Positions 1-8,644 of a DNA stretch of 64,000 nucleotides are shown in pieces. The DNA is from Scybalousia_A sp963540815. Lineage in GTDB: Bacteria > Bacteroidota > Bacteroidia > Bacteroidales > P3. The translations under genes were made by a program, and so were the position numbers. Location of the stretch: positions 62,001 through 126,000 of the forward strand of contig CAUTQY010000003.1 of NCBI GenBank assembly GCA_963540815.1, in the 5' to 3' direction. The first letter of the stretch is position 1; every line of letters starts with the position of its first letter. Below the pieces are notes generated by a model. The model was not told where the DNA came from. It made no database searches and saw only the letters and a list, made by a program, of their open reading frames with translations.

Positions 1-297
1 GATTTAAGAAAAGATTCCAAAACATTCGGACAACATTTTTCAGTAATTCTAAATGAGGAAAATCATCTTCAATTTTTTATTCCTAAGGGTTTTGCTCACG
101 GCTTTGTTGTTTTGAGCAAAGAGGTTGTTTTTCAATACAAATGCGATGCCTTTTATTCAAAAGAAAACGAAGACGCTATCATTTGGAACGATAAAACCCT
201 TAATATAGATTGGCTTCTACCTACAAGCGATATTATTTTATCGGAAAAGGATAAAGGACATCAAACCTTTTTGGAGTATAAAGCAAAATTACTCTAA
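1..297 (+). CDS. rfbC: dTDP-4-dehydrorhamnose 3,5-epimerase, C-terminal part (5' end outside window)
   Basis: The reading frame is open from base 1 to the TAA at 295-297 and encodes the last 98 residues of an RmlC/RfbC epimerase, which makes dTDP-L-rhamnose precursor for surface polysaccharide. The family landmarks DLRKDSKTFGQ and FIPKGFAHGFVVLS are visible; the second is the typical RmlC cupin strand. An ATG at 112 exists, but the homologous sequence extends well upstream of it, so it is not the start. The 3' end overlaps the convergent cdsA by 4 bases. The other rhamnose genes (rfbA, rfbB, rfbD) would be expected to the left, outside the window. Confidence 0.9.
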   Translation, partial: DLRKDSKTFGQHFSVILNEENHLQFFIPKGFAHGFVVLSKEVVFQYKCDAFYSKENEDAIIWNDKTLNIDWLLPTSDIILSEKDKGHQTFLEYKAKLL

Positions 298-1118
298 TAA
301 ACGGAAAATCTGATTTTTAAGTAGACATAAACAATAGGTAAAGCCAACAGAAGTATATCAAACCTATCCAAAATACCGCCGTGTCCGGGTAGTATTTTGC
401 CCGAGTCCTTTACTCCCACCTGTCTTTTGAACATAGACTCCGTTAAATCACCAAACGTACCTATTATACTTGTAAGTACGGCCACAATAATATAGTCGTA
501 TATTTTTAGATTATTGTCAAACAAGGCAACAACCACGGCAACTATAATTATGGAGATAAACCCTGCAATACTTCCCTCCCAAGTTTTTTTAGGGGATATT
601 GTTTCAAAAAGCTTATGTTTACCGAATTTTCTTCCTATCAGATAAGCAAAAGTATCGTTACACCACGCAAAGATAAAAACGGACATTAAAATCATAGGAG
701 AAAAATCTCCTTTTATATTGATTATCAGAGACGTAAGAGACAAAGGAATAACCACATACAAACACCCCAAAAAGGTATATGCTATATTGGTAAAATGTTC
801 TTTTTCTTTTTTGTATAACTCTACAATAAAGACAGATAAACAAACGACAACTATGATAAGCGTTAGCAAGGAAGAAATATTTTCTTTGCACTCGGCACAC
901 AGTATAACAAAGGTATATGATAAAACCCCCAACACGTTACCCAAGATTATATTCGGTTTTATGTTTGCTTTCCTACTATTAAGATAAAATTCATTGAGAC
1001 CTACCATTGCTATGATAAAAAAGTACGCCGCACTTATAATAGGATGTATAAAAATTGCGGCAATAACACTAAGGACATAAAAACTTCCAGTTATTGTTCT
1101 TGTAGTTAGATTTGACAT
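294..1118 (-). CDS. cdsA: Phosphatidate cytidylyltransferase (CDP-diglyceride synthase)
   Basis: Polytopic inner-membrane enzyme that converts phosphatidic acid and CTP to CDP-diacylglycerol, the precursor of phospholipids. The protein is almost wholly hydrophobic helices and ends with the CdsA signature region: SPKKTWEGSIAG, then GDLTESMFKRQVGVKDSGK and PGHGGILDRFD, which carry the conserved Asp and Lys of the active site. I chose the ATG at 1118 (MSNLTTRTITGS), giving 274 residues, instead of the ATG 33 bases upstream, because the upstream one lies only about 30 bases from the putative TSS box at 1149-1156 and adds a non-hydrophobic tail. It is divergent from the nucleotidyltransferase gene. 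Confidence 0.93.
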   Translation of the reverse strand: MSNLTTRTITGSFYVLSVIAAIFIHPIISAAYFFIIAMVGLNEFYLNSRKANIKPNIILGNVLGVLSYTFVILCAECKENISSLLTLIIVVVCLSVFIVELYKKEKEHFTNIAYTFLGCLYVVIPLSLTSLIINIKGDFSPMILMSVFIFAWCNDTFAYLIGRKFGKHKLFETISPKKTWEGSIAGFISIIIVAVVVALFDNNLKIYDYIIVAVLTSIIGTFGDLTESMFKRQVGVKDSGKILPGHGGILDRFDILLLALPIVYVYLKIRFSVY

Positions 1119-1148
1119 ATAATATCTCAGAGTTGTTAACCTTGTTTG

Positions 1149-1156
1149 CAAAGGTA
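1149..1156 (-). promoter_or_regulatory. Bacteroidetes -7 box for cdsA
   Basis: On the minus strand this reads TACCTTTG, matching the TAnnTTTG -7 element of the Bacteroidetes primary sigma factor. It sits 22 bases from a plus-strand box at 1178-1185, so the two form a compact divergent promoter pair. Confidence 0.6.
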
Positions 1157-1177
1157 GTATTTTTTACAAAAATCTTA

Positions 1178-1185
1178 TATCTTTG
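1178..1185 (+). promoter_or_regulatory. Bacteroidetes -7 box for the nucleotidyltransferase gene
   Basis: TATCTTTG, 18 bases before the preferred ATG at 1204. It matches TAnnTTTG and supports starting the protein at 1204 and not at the TTG-type start near 1183, which would overlap the promoter. Confidence 0.6.
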
Positions 1186-1203
1186 CTTTCAAAAAAAAAG
1201 TTT

Positions 1204-1923
1204 ATGCAAGGAATGATTTTTGCCGCAGGTTTGGGAACGCGACTATACCCTATAACCAAAACAATTCCCAAGGCTCTTGTTAAAGTGGGAAATTATACCC
1301 TTTTGGAACATAACATAAGAAAAATGATTTCCTCTGGTATAGAGCAAATAACCATAAATGTGCATCACTTTGCCCGTGAGATAATCAATTTTTTGCAAAC
1401 AAAAGACTTCGCTTGCAAAATACTTATATCCGACGAAAAACAAGAGTTGCTAGATACCGGGGGCGGACTAATGAAAGCCTGGGAAGAAGGTTTGTTAAAT
1501 ACCAAAGAAGAAATACTTATTCATAATGTGGATATATTGTCGGATACGAACTTTGCAGAGGTTTATGATTATCATCATACACAAAATCACGCTGTTACTC
1601 TTTGTGTAAAAAAGAGGCAAACAAAAAGATATTTGCTTTTTGACGAAAACGACAATCTTTGTGGCAAAGAAAACACAGACAACGGTCAAAAAATCATCAC
1701 TCGTAACTACAAAGAAATTCATCGTTATGCATTCAGCGGGATACAGATTATTAGCCCTAAGATATTAGATAAAATAACTTGTAAAGGAAATTTTTCTATT
1801 ATAGACGCTTACTTGGATTTATCTGCAAATTATGATATAAATCTGTTTTGTGACAAAAAATCCAAGTGGTTGGACGTAGGAAAATTAGAGGCTTTATCCA
1901 AGGCCGAAACTCTTTTCGGATGA
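1204..1923 (+). CDS. Sugar-1-phosphate nucleotidyltransferase (MurU/RmlA-like)
   Basis: A 239-residue NTP_transferase-fold enzyme that would join a nucleotide to a sugar 1-phosphate. The N-terminal signature GMIFAAGLGTRLYPIT and the following IPKALVKVGNYTLLEH are the nucleotide-binding loop and the Lys-containing motif; HNVDIL near residue 110 supplies the metal-binding Asp. Length and motifs resemble MurNAc-1-phosphate uridylyltransferase (MurU) of cell-wall recycling and mannose-1-phosphate guanylyltransferases; sequence alone does not separate them. No kinase partner such as AmgK lies beside it in this window. A muramidase-type protein (24188-25267) elsewhere in the window makes a MurNAc link attractive but unproven. 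Confidence 0.8.
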   Translation: MQGMIFAAGLGTRLYPITKTIPKALVKVGNYTLLEHNIRKMISSGIEQITINVHHFAREIINFLQTKDFACKILISDEKQELLDTGGGLMKAWEEGLLNTKEEILIHNVDILSDTNFAEVYDYHHTQNHAVTLCVKKRQTKRYLLFDENDNLCGKENTDNGQKIITRNYKEIHRYAFSGIQIISPKILDKITCKGNFSIIDAYLDLSANYDINLFCDKKSKWLDVGKLEALSKAETLFG

Positions 1924-1930
1924 CTGAGTA

Positions 1931-2413
1931 TTAAAAATCTCTAACCTTCCAAGCATCATCTATGGAATAAAAACTTGCATAGAAATTTATAAAAGAATCC
2001 TCGCCAAACATATAGGTTACATCCAAATCGGCACCTATACTGTTATAAAAACTATTATAAAAGACAGAACCCGAAACCGTAAGTCTGTCGTTAAATTTAT
2101 GAGATAGTCCTATTTGAGCCTCCGCAGAAGTTTTATTCTTTCTTGGCGCAAGGTCTCTGTATTTCGCATCTGTATTAATCATATCCGCACCTACGAAAAA
2201 GGTGGTCTTATTATTAACCCTTCTTGCATAATCTAATCCGTAACTTGTGGCAAAAAAGTTATTACCTCCGAAATCCTTACCCCAAAAAGCCGAAGTATGA
2301 AATTGCAAAAAGACCGTTTTATTCAAAACATTAGTATCCGCTACCATATTTTGAGAAAAAGCATAATGGGATATAAGTACAAAAAGGGGTAATATGAATA
2401 CTTTTATTTTCAT
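1931..2413 (-). CDS. Exported beta-barrel-like protein of unknown function
   Basis: A 160-residue protein starting MKIKVFILPLFVLIS with a signal peptide that ends AFSQ, so mature Gln is predicted at +1. The rest is rich in alternating aromatic and polar residues (for example FFATSYGLDYARR and SGSVFYNSFYNS) and finishes with an aromatic-rich strand, as in small outer-membrane barrels. The ATG at 2413 overlaps the stop of the upstream porT-like gene by one base (TAATG), so the two are translationally coupled. A start 24 bases further upstream is possible but would sit inside the neighbour. Function not recognised. Confidence 0.7.
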   Translation of the reverse strand: MKIKVFILPLFVLISHYAFSQNMVADTNVLNKTVFLQFHTSAFWGKDFGGNNFFATSYGLDYARRVNNKTTFFVGADMINTDAKYRDLAPRKNKTSAEAQIGLSHKFNDRLTVSGSVFYNSFYNSIGADLDVTYMFGEDSFINFYASFYSIDDAWKVRDF

Positions 2414-3333
2414 TATAATTTTATACCATGTTGCCAATTATCAAAGAAGTACGATATGGAAATGGAAATCATCTGCTGATTCGGAGAGCTCATATTCTTT
2501 ATACCAAAGTAATCAAAAGCGTTTTTGTTATCCATATTTCTTACTCTGTACCTATAAGAATAATCGTAATTGTAATCATACAAAGGTGTTAAGGAATATT
2601 GATAATTTAGCATTAGTTGCAAGCGCCACCATTCAATACCAACACCCAATTGAAAACCTCCGTCAAATATCCACGTCCCATCCGATGCAAAAGTATCATC
2701 TTTGTCTTTCCAATAATCATTTGCTCCATGTACCGTTATATCACAACCTATCAAATCCGTACTTTCCTCATTATCCGTAATTTTGGGACCGGGTCTGAAT
2801 TCATGATTAAACCTTGGAGAACGTTCCTCTCCGTAGTGGTCTTCAAAGTTTGTAAAACCGGCAACTCCTATACCGGAAAACACTCCTGCAGAAACAATAA
2901 AATTGGTTTTTTTTATGGGGAATTTATAAAGTATTTCAAAAGGTATCTGCATATAGCCTGCCCTAGCACTTATTTCCACATTTTGAGTATTGAGTTTGTA
3001 ACCTTTTTGAGAAAACAACAACCCTGTCTGCCACCACCAATTACCTGACAGATTGCCCTGAGCGATGACCCCTAAGTTGAAACCTATTTTAAAGGGTTTG
3101 GTATCCGTAAAACCTATGTATTCTCCCTGCATATTGTAGTATGCCAAACCGTTCCAAATATCCAAACCTTCGGCCGAGGTCAAATCACTGAGATTTAATC
3201 CCGAGCGAACCCCTATACGAATTTGCTGTCTGTCATCCGCACGTTTTACGGTGTTGCGATTATATCGCTGTGCGTTTGAAAGCAAAAGAGTACAACAAGC
3301 AATAATAAAAACCAATATGTATTTCTTACTCAT
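2413..3333 (-). CDS. Outer-membrane beta-barrel protein, PorT family
   Basis: A 306-residue exported protein with a signal peptide ending LLLSNAQ (Gln at +1), then a basic stretch and the opening barrel strand IRIGVRSGLNLSDL, typical of the PorT-type OMP_b-brl_2 family. Repeated strand pairs follow (FKIGFNLGVIAQG, WWWQTGLLFSQKGY, FDGGFQLGVGIEWW) and the protein ends in an aromatic-rich strand before WQHGIKL. PorT itself is a T9SS component, but this family has many paralogs, so I do not assign the T9SS role. It forms a two-gene unit with the following small barrel protein. Confidence 0.75.
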   Translation of the reverse strand: MSKKYILVFIIACCTLLLSNAQRYNRNTVKRADDRQQIRIGVRSGLNLSDLTSAEGLDIWNGLAYYNMQGEYIGFTDTKPFKIGFNLGVIAQGNLSGNWWWQTGLLFSQKGYKLNTQNVEISARAGYMQIPFEILYKFPIKKTNFIVSAGVFSGIGVAGFTNFEDHYGEERSPRFNHEFRPGPKITDNEESTDLIGCDITVHGANDYWKDKDDTFASDGTWIFDGGFQLGVGIEWWRLQLMLNYQYSLTPLYDYNYDYSYRYRVRNMDNKNAFDYFGIKNMSSPNQQMISISISYFFDNWQHGIKL

Positions 3334-3354
3334 TATTATTCAATTTAGGATTTG

Positions 3355-3362
3355 CAAATATA
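3355..3362 (-). promoter_or_regulatory. -7 box for the porT-like operon
   Basis: Minus strand TATATTTG, a match to TAnnTTTG, 22 bases before the ATG at 3333. Confidence 0.55.
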
Positions 3363-3440
3363 AAGTTTTTTTTTCTAATGCCATTATCTTTTAAACAAAA
3401 AATATAAAATCAAGTATTTTAGCCCGAATACTGCAAACAA

Positions 3441-5276
3441 TTATATTTTATGAAAATAGTCATACACTTTTTGCGCCTTAGATTTACCCACACAGTCTAT
3501 CAAACTCTGCAATGTTGCATTTTTGATTTTTTCCACAGAAGAGTATTTCAAAAGCAAATCCATGGCTGTTTTTTCTCCGACGGATTCTATATCTGTTAAT
3601 TGCGTGCGAAAAGTAGCCTTGCTTCTTTTGTCTCTATGAAAAGTAATACCAAACCTATGAGCCTCATCCCTAATATGTTGAATGATTTGTAAGGTATGGC
3701 TGCGTCTGTCCAAACAGATAGGAATAGGGTCATCGGGTTTATAAATTTCTTCCAATTTTTTAGCCAAGCCTATAACGGTAACCTTATTGTATACCCCCGC
3801 TTTTTTTAAAGCCTCTACGGCAGAGGACAGTTGTCCCTTGCCTCCGTCTATAACTATAAGGTCGGGCAAGGCTTTGTTTTCTTTTTCCATACGAGAGTAT
3901 CTTCTATATACAATTTCTCTCATAGAGGCAAAATCATCGGGTCCTACCACGCTTTTAACATTAAAGTGTCTGTATTCTTTGTTTGAAGGTTTGCCGTCTC
4001 TAAACACTACACAACTTGCAACGGGGTTTGTGCCTTGTATGTTGGAATTGTCAAAACATTCCATATGATGAGGCGGCGAGGATAATTGCAAATCTTTCTG
4101 CATTTCCGTTACAACTTTATTACTCCAACGCTCCGGGTCCAATATTTTTGCATTTTTTATTTTTTGATTTCTATAAAGTAAAGCGTTGTGATAAGCAAAA
4201 TCCAAAAGTTTTTTCCTCTCTCCGAAGTTGGGAAAACTTTGATTGACGTATTCCGAAGGTAAATCCAAAACTTCGGGCACTATTATTTCCTTAGCTTTCC
4301 ATTGCAAACGGAGTCTGTTTTGTGTAATGGCAGAGGTAAAAACTTCTTTGGCGGAAATATCCAATTTTTTCCCCACTTCCAGAGAGAAGGACATATTTAT
4401 CTTTCCCTCCACAACCCTTGTCATATTCATATATATTTTTTCCTTATCATCCACATACGCATAAACTTCCAAGTCGTGCTTTATTGAGGAAACAACGGAG
4501 GTCTTGGCGGTATAGTTCTCCAAAAGAGTAATGCGTTCTTTGACCGTTTGTGCTTTTTCAAATTGAAGTTTGTCGGCAAAAGTCATCATTTGCTCTTTCA
4601 TTTGCTCTATGTAGGAGGAAAAATTTCCTTTAATGATTTGGCGCACACCGTTTATAACCTTATTATATTCTACTTTGGACTGCTCTCCCGTACAAGGCTT
4701 ATCGCAAAGACCTATTTGCGCATTCAGGCAGGGTTTGAATTTTCCCTCGTATACTCCCTCTTCCGTTAGGGCAAGCGAACAAGTACGATAAGCGAACAAG
4801 GAACGAATCAAACCCATTAATTCTTTAAGGATTTTGCCATTAGGGTAGGGACCGTAATACAAAGAACCGTCTTTTATAATATTTCTGGTTGAGAAAATTC
4901 GCGGATACTCTTCGTTTGTAATACGGATCCATGGGTAAGTTTTGTCATCTTTTAATAATATGTTATACTTTGGCTGATATTTCTTTATGAGATTGTTTTC
5001 CATCAAAAGAGCCTCTGTCTCAGAGCCTACATGTATAAATTTTATATCCGCTATCTTGCGTACGAGTATTTGAGTTTTAAGATTGTGTTTTATATCGTTG
5101 CGAAAATAGGAAAGTACTCTGTTTTTCAAATTTTTGGCTTTACCCACATATATAACCCCACCTTGTTTGTCAAAGTATTGATAAACGCCGGGTGTCGGCA
5201 CCAAAGTTTTTAGAATGGATAGTATATGTTCTTTGTAAGGATTGTTCTCCAATACTTTGTATGAATTTTCACACAT
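3441..5276 (-). CDS. uvrC: Excinuclease ABC subunit C
   Basis: A 611-residue nucleotide-excision repair nuclease that makes both incisions around UvrB-bound lesions. Domains in order: GIY-YIG nuclease (GVYQYFD then VIYVGKAKNL, residues about 35-60); a Cys cluster (CLNAQIGLCDKPC); the UVR motif that binds UvrB (about 215-250); the RNase H-like 3' endonuclease domain (MECFDNSNIQGTNPVAS, PDLIVIDGGKGQL); and C-terminal helix-hairpin-helix repeats (IESVGEKTAMDLL, CVGKSKAQKVYDYF). Length is normal for the family. It lies 6 bases downstream of gldH and is probably co-transcribed with it. Confidence 0.97.
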   Translation of the reverse strand: MCENSYKVLENNPYKEHILSILKTLVPTPGVYQYFDKQGGVIYVGKAKNLKNRVLSYFRNDIKHNLKTQILVRKIADIKFIHVGSETEALLMENNLIKKYQPKYNILLKDDKTYPWIRITNEEYPRIFSTRNIIKDGSLYYGPYPNGKILKELMGLIRSLFAYRTCSLALTEEGVYEGKFKPCLNAQIGLCDKPCTGEQSKVEYNKVINGVRQIIKGNFSSYIEQMKEQMMTFADKLQFEKAQTVKERITLLENYTAKTSVVSSIKHDLEVYAYVDDKEKIYMNMTRVVEGKINMSFSLEVGKKLDISAKEVFTSAITQNRLRLQWKAKEIIVPEVLDLPSEYVNQSFPNFGERKKLLDFAYHNALLYRNQKIKNAKILDPERWSNKVVTEMQKDLQLSSPPHHMECFDNSNIQGTNPVASCVVFRDGKPSNKEYRHFNVKSVVGPDDFASMREIVYRRYSRMEKENKALPDLIVIDGGKGQLSSAVEALKKAGVYNKVTVIGLAKKLEEIYKPDDPIPICLDRRSHTLQIIQHIRDEAHRFGITFHRDKRSKATFRTQLTDIESVGEKTAMDLLLKYSSVEKIKNATLQSLIDCVGKSKAQKVYDYFHKI

Positions 5277-5282
5277 AAGTCT

Positions 5283-5789
5283 TTATTGTTTTTCCTTGTA
5301 TTCTTTCAAATCGGACTTTTTGATAAAAATACCCATATCCATAATACCAACGGTTTTGCTATACGTTCCGAGATTGGTAATTGTTATAGTATAATTACCT
5401 CTTTCCGGCAAGGAAACAAAAGCCCTGCAACGTTGCTCCACATCTATCAAATCTCCCATAGCATCACCCAACCATTGTTTATTATCCGCACTTCTCAACC
5501 CTACGGTATGTATGCTTTCTCTTGTTATTCCGCCGGGATAGGTTATTTTCATCAAAAATTTTACTCTTCCTTCGTTAATATATGGCGTGTGTCTGAGTGT
5601 AACATATATGTCATACAAGGCAGAAGTATCCGTTATTTTTATATTTTTGAAGGTTATGGTTTTATTGTCTTCCAACCTGTTCCATGTATTTTCTTTAAAA
5701 GTTACCCTATCTTGATACACCTTATCTTTTTCGCAAGAGACTAAAACAAAACACAAAATAATTGTCAAATACAAAAAACTTCTTTTCAT
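5283..5789 (-). CDS. gldH: Gliding motility lipoprotein GldH
   Basis: A 168-residue lipoprotein with a lipobox LVSC (Cys19). The body matches GldH: an early strand ending FKENTWNR, the segment RHTPYINEGRVKF, and GLRSADNKQWLGDAMGDL followed by RAFVSLPERGNYTITITN. GldH is required for gliding and chitin use in Flavobacterium, but it is also kept in non-gliding Bacteroidales, where its role is unclear. It precedes uvrC with a 6-base gap, an arrangement I recall from other Bacteroidetes. Confidence 0.85.
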   Translation of the reverse strand: MKRSFLYLTIILCFVLVSCEKDKVYQDRVTFKENTWNRLEDNKTITFKNIKITDTSALYDIYVTLRHTPYINEGRVKFLMKITYPGGITRESIHTVGLRSADNKQWLGDAMGDLIDVEQRCRAFVSLPERGNYTITITNLGTYSKTVGIMDMGIFIKKSDLKEYKEKQ

Positions 5790-5814
5790 AATATTCTTTT
5801 TTGTTTACGGTATG

Positions 5815-5822
5815 CAAATATA
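5815..5822 (-). promoter_or_regulatory. -7 box for gldH-uvrC
   Basis: Minus strand TATATTTG, 25 bases before the gldH ATG. Confidence 0.55.
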
Positions 5823-5917
5823 CGAATTTATTTGTTTTAATATTACAAACCCAACGTATTTACATTTCAATCCTGCAATATGTTTTTTTTAAACTTTAAC
5901 AATAAAAAAAAAATTCA

Positions 5918-6461
5918 ATGTATCAAATTATAAGATATGCAGTGACACAGTCTGCTATCCCAACTATTTCTGCCCATTCTAAATGATATTGAGATTCCTG
6001 TTTTAGATAAACGAACTATTGATGAAATAACGGATTTGGTTAAGCAGGTTTTTGAATTAAAAGATACCAAAAAGCAACTTATCAAACAGGTAAGGGAAAA
6101 GATGGATAGTTATTTTCCGAGTGAAATAAAAGATTTAGTAATAAATTTTTACTTTTTTTGATTTGCATGCTTGATTGGGTTTTACGGTTATAGTAAACCG
6201 TCTATATTAGATAAGTTTAATTATGGAAGTAAGTTTAATGAAAACAATATGAGATGTACTTCTATTTCCTTCTCCATTACCTCAGAAGGTAAAATAGATT
6301 TTGATTTTATGGAAGTATTTATTAGTGCCATTGAAAGATTGGTTATAAAGGACGTTGTCTTTTATGCAGATAAAAATATAGAGACTACAAAACAATTAGT
6401 TTCAAGATGGCCACTACCACTCGCAAGAGAGAACAGTGAATATATAATAGGGAACAGTTAA
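5918..6461 (+). pseudogene. Decayed type I restriction specificity (HsdS-like) fragments
   Basis: Three pieces of broken coding sequence. First, from the ATG at 5918, a short frame carries YAVTQSAIPTISA, the strand that usually precedes an HsdS conserved helix. After a frameshift near 5960 a second frame continues with IEIPVLDKRTIDEITDL and VKQVFELKDTKKQLIKQVRE, the IP-x-L...I...V coiled-coil pattern at the end of an HsdS target-recognition half, stopping at 6159. In the same frame beyond that stop, 6171-6461 encodes SFSITSEGKIDFDFMEVF then AIERLVIKDVV, which recalls the LPTKNGEIDF-x-FME region of S-subunit-like proteins. No methylase, helicase or intact S gene is nearby. Assignment to HsdS is from pattern memory, not a search. 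Confidence 0.45.
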
Positions 6462-6479
6462 CCGTTCCCGCAATTGCGA

Positions 6480-6580
6480 ACCCTCTTTTTCGTCCTTACG
6501 AGCGTATTTATTACTTATTATCAACATAGTCCGCATCCGCCATTGCGAACACGATAGGGCGAAACAATCCTTACTGATTT
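6480..6580. repeat. Degenerate REP-like repeats (CATTGCGA...GAAACAATCC)
   Basis: Contains CATTGCGAACACGATAGGGC followed by GAAACAATCC, plus a poorer relic (TCCTTACGAGC) near 6490. This is a worn version of the TCATTGCGAGC...GCAATCC repeat that recurs at 6829, 22527, about 32145 and 42598. No coding sequence is seen between 6462 and 7054. Confidence 0.6.
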
Positions 6581-6582
6581 AT

Positions 6583-6760
6583 ATTGCCATACCTTATAAG
6601 AATTTTGCCTTTCTTTGTTTGCTTTCTGCCAAACGGCGATTCATTATCAAAAAAAACCCCTTTTTTGAGTCAAAAACCCCCCTTTTTTCATCAAAAAAAG
6701 GGGGGTTTTTCATCATCGAAACAAAGAATGGCAGAAACCAAAGGCCCTTTGGCAGAATCC
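6583..6760 (+). repeat. Palindromic intergenic element, copy A (core words C-run/C-run/G-run)
   Basis: About 178 bases, nearly identical in its outer parts to 31955-32131 and to the reverse complement of 42641-42815. It begins ATTGCCATACCTTATAAG, carries CTGCCAAACGGCGATTC on the left and TTTGGCAGAA on the right as imperfect terminal inverted repeats, and has a core of three A-run/word/T-run units. Here the words are CCCC (6657-6660), CCCCCC (6677-6682) and GGGGGG (6700-6705), while the other two copies have CATAG/CTATG in the same slots. Short ORFs across it are chance products of the repeat. Confidence 0.85.
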
Positions 6761-6828
6761 TTTTTGTATTTGGCAAAACTTTTTCCTCTTTTGGTAGTCT
6801 TTTTCTTTCTTCGGCAACCCTCCTTGTC

Positions 6829-6915
6829 CGTCATTGCGAGACATAAGGCAAGGCAATCCACAAACAACCAATAAAGCGGTATGGATTGCTATGCTACGCT
6901 TGCAAGGACGGGCTT
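6829..6915. repeat. REP-like repeat pair
   Basis: An inverted pair: CGTCATTGCGAGACATAAGG leading to GGCAATCC (6829-6859), and the opposite orientation GGATTGCTATGCTACGCTTG leading to CAAGGACGG (6883-6911). It belongs to the widespread TCATTGCGAGC...GCAATCC family of bacterial intergenic repeats. Confidence 0.7.
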
Positions 6916-7054
6916 ATTGTGGGTTACTTAGCTGTGTAAAGCGGGACAGAATGTTAATTAATCTGTCTCTGAGAAATGTCCGTGTTAAGAATGGCCGTAA
7001 GACGTGGCGATTTGATTACTTTATTTAGTCTTTTATTATTGTTAATAGATAAAA

Positions 7055-7086
7055 ATATGAGTTCCTAAATTAATAAGAACTCATAT
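7055..7086 (-). terminator. Intrinsic terminator of the citDEF operon
   Basis: A 10-bp stem, ATATGAGTTC with GAACTCATAT, followed on the minus strand by TTTTT. It lies about 20 bases past the citF stop. Confidence 0.75.
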
Positions 7087-7107
7087 TAATAAAGTTTACT
7101 TAAAAAA

Positions 7108-8643
7108 TTAAGCGTTAATATTTTTTATGACATCAAGTACCGAGCCGTCTCTATTCATAACCACTCCGACAACCCTATCTCCAAAAGGCAACGGAGCAGG
7201 ATTGCCTATAATACTCTTTGCCTTAGCGGCTAAATCGTGAATGTCCACTATATTAAGCCCTGCATTTTTCAAACGTTGTTCTATCTCCGGACGTTGAGGA
7301 TTGACTGCTATACCGTATTCCGTTACAATAACGTCTACGCTTGAGCCGGGAGTAATCAAAGTTGTTACCTCATCTACAACACAAGGAATTCTGCCTCTTA
7401 ATAAAGGACAAACTATTATTGAAAGAGCGGAATCGGCTGCAGTATCCTGATGACCTCCTATGGCACCGCGAATAATTCCGTCCGACCCTACCAAAACATT
7501 AACATTAAAATTAACGTCAACCTCCAAGGCAGATAAAATAACCATATCCAAATAATGAGTAGCACTACCTTTTTCCTCTGCAGAAGCGTATTCGTTGGCA
7601 GAGGCTTCTTTGTGCATTTCGTTATCACGTACAGACTCTGCGGCAACCTTGTCAAAAGACTGCACATCAATAAGTTTTTCTATCAAACCCTCTTCAAACA
7701 TTTTGACCATGTGCGCCGTAATACCGCCAAGAGCGTATGAAGCCTTTATACCCTTTTCTATCATACTCTCTCTTATGTATTTCACAGCCGCTAAAGAAGC
7801 GCCGCCAGAGCCGGTTTGAATAGAAAAACCGTCTTTGAAATACCCGCCGTTTATAATTACCTTTGCTGCTTGTTTGGCAAGGAGAATATCTCTTGGATTT
7901 TTGGTATCGCGTATTGCGCCGGAGGATATCTTGGAAGAATCTCCCACACTATCTACTTCTACCACATAATCCACATAACTTTCCGAAATGGAAGCCGGCG
8001 TATTCGGATAGGCAACAAGGTCGTCAGTAAGTATTATTACTTTGTCTGCATTTTGAGCGTCCGGTATCGCATAACCCAAAGACCCGCAAATACTTTTGGC
8101 ATTTTCACTCCTTGAAAATCCGCAAGCGTTGCCCAAAGGGTCGCAAGAAGATGCACCTATAAAAGCAACGTCTATGTGTTCGTCTCCGTTAATTATGGCT
8201 GCTGCTCTACCTCCGTGAGAGCGAAAGACAACGGGTTCGGACATCAATCCGCGAGAAATGGCATCCGCTAATTTTCCTCTAAGACCCGAGGTAGAAATAC
8301 CGGTAATAACTCCGTTTTTTATGTGTTCTATCAAAGGCTCATGAACATCCTGCAAGGAAGAGGCTGCCAAACGAAGATTTTTAAACCCCATTTTGGCCAA
8401 TCTATCAACTACCATATTGACAACTTTGTCTCCTCCGCGAAAATGGTGATGGAAACTTATTGTCATACCATCTTTCAAACCGCTGTTCTTTATAGCCTCC
8501 TCCAAACAAACCAATTTGTCGGATTCTTTTTGATAGTCTTTTCTAAACGTTGTTACTTTAGATTTAGTTTCCGTATATATTTTTTTGCCCATTTTGGAGG
8601 CTACCTTCTCCATATCGGCTTTTCTTTCTTTCAATGTACTCAT
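7108..8643 (-). CDS. citF: Citrate lyase alpha subunit (citrate:acetyl-ACP transferase)
   Basis: A 511-residue CoA-transferase-fold subunit that exchanges the acetyl group on the acyl-carrier subunit for citrate. Visible family landmarks are ISFHHHFRGGDKVVN, SHGGRAAAI, FIGASSCDPLGNACGF, FSIQTGSGGASLA, GGITAHMVKMFEEGL, GAIGGHQDTAA and TPGSSVDVIVTEYGIAVNP. Length matches CitF. The start is backed by an AAAGGAGG Shine-Dalgarno on the minus strand about 8650-8660, inside the end of citE, which is unusual for this genome. It is third in citD-citE-citF. The accessory genes citC, citX and citG are not in the window. Confidence 0.96.
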   Translation of the reverse strand: MSTLKERKADMEKVASKMGKKIYTETKSKVTTFRKDYQKESDKLVCLEEAIKNSGLKDGMTISFHHHFRGGDKVVNMVVDRLAKMGFKNLRLAASSLQDVHEPLIEHIKNGVITGISTSGLRGKLADAISRGLMSEPVVFRSHGGRAAAIINGDEHIDVAFIGASSCDPLGNACGFSRSENAKSICGSLGYAIPDAQNADKVIILTDDLVAYPNTPASISESYVDYVVEVDSVGDSSKISSGAIRDTKNPRDILLAKQAAKVIINGGYFKDGFSIQTGSGGASLAAVKYIRESMIEKGIKASYALGGITAHMVKMFEEGLIEKLIDVQSFDKVAAESVRDNEMHKEASANEYASAEEKGSATHYLDMVILSALEVDVNFNVNVLVGSDGIIRGAIGGHQDTAADSALSIIVCPLLRGRIPCVVDEVTTLITPGSSVDVIVTEYGIAVNPQRPEIEQRLKNAGLNIVDIHDLAAKAKSIIGNPAPLPFGDRVVGVVMNRDGSVLDVIKNINA

Positions 8644-8644
8644 T

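Noticed and set aside
112..297. A separate 61-residue gene at 112-297
   Set aside because: The RmlC homology continues upstream of the ATG to base 1, so this is the tail of a truncated rfbC.
2394..3048. Two plus-strand ORFs (2394-2780 and 2617-3048)
   Set aside because: Antisense to the porT-like gene, with no family resemblance and no promoter.
5883..5940. Insertion-sequence end near the HsdS remnants
   Set aside because: I looked for terminal inverted repeats and a transposase fragment around 5.8-6.5 kb and found neither.
6650..6710. Possible CRISPR array from the repeated A-run/word/T-run units
   Set aside because: Only three very short units with no spacers of proper length, and no cas genes anywhere in the window.
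6584..6874. Overlapping ORFs on both strands across the first palindromic element (6584-6874, 6594-6776, 6619-6846)
   Set aside because: Their sequence is the repeat itself read in different frames (runs of Lys, Pro and Phe); the same happens in the copies at 31832-32032 and 42632-42814.
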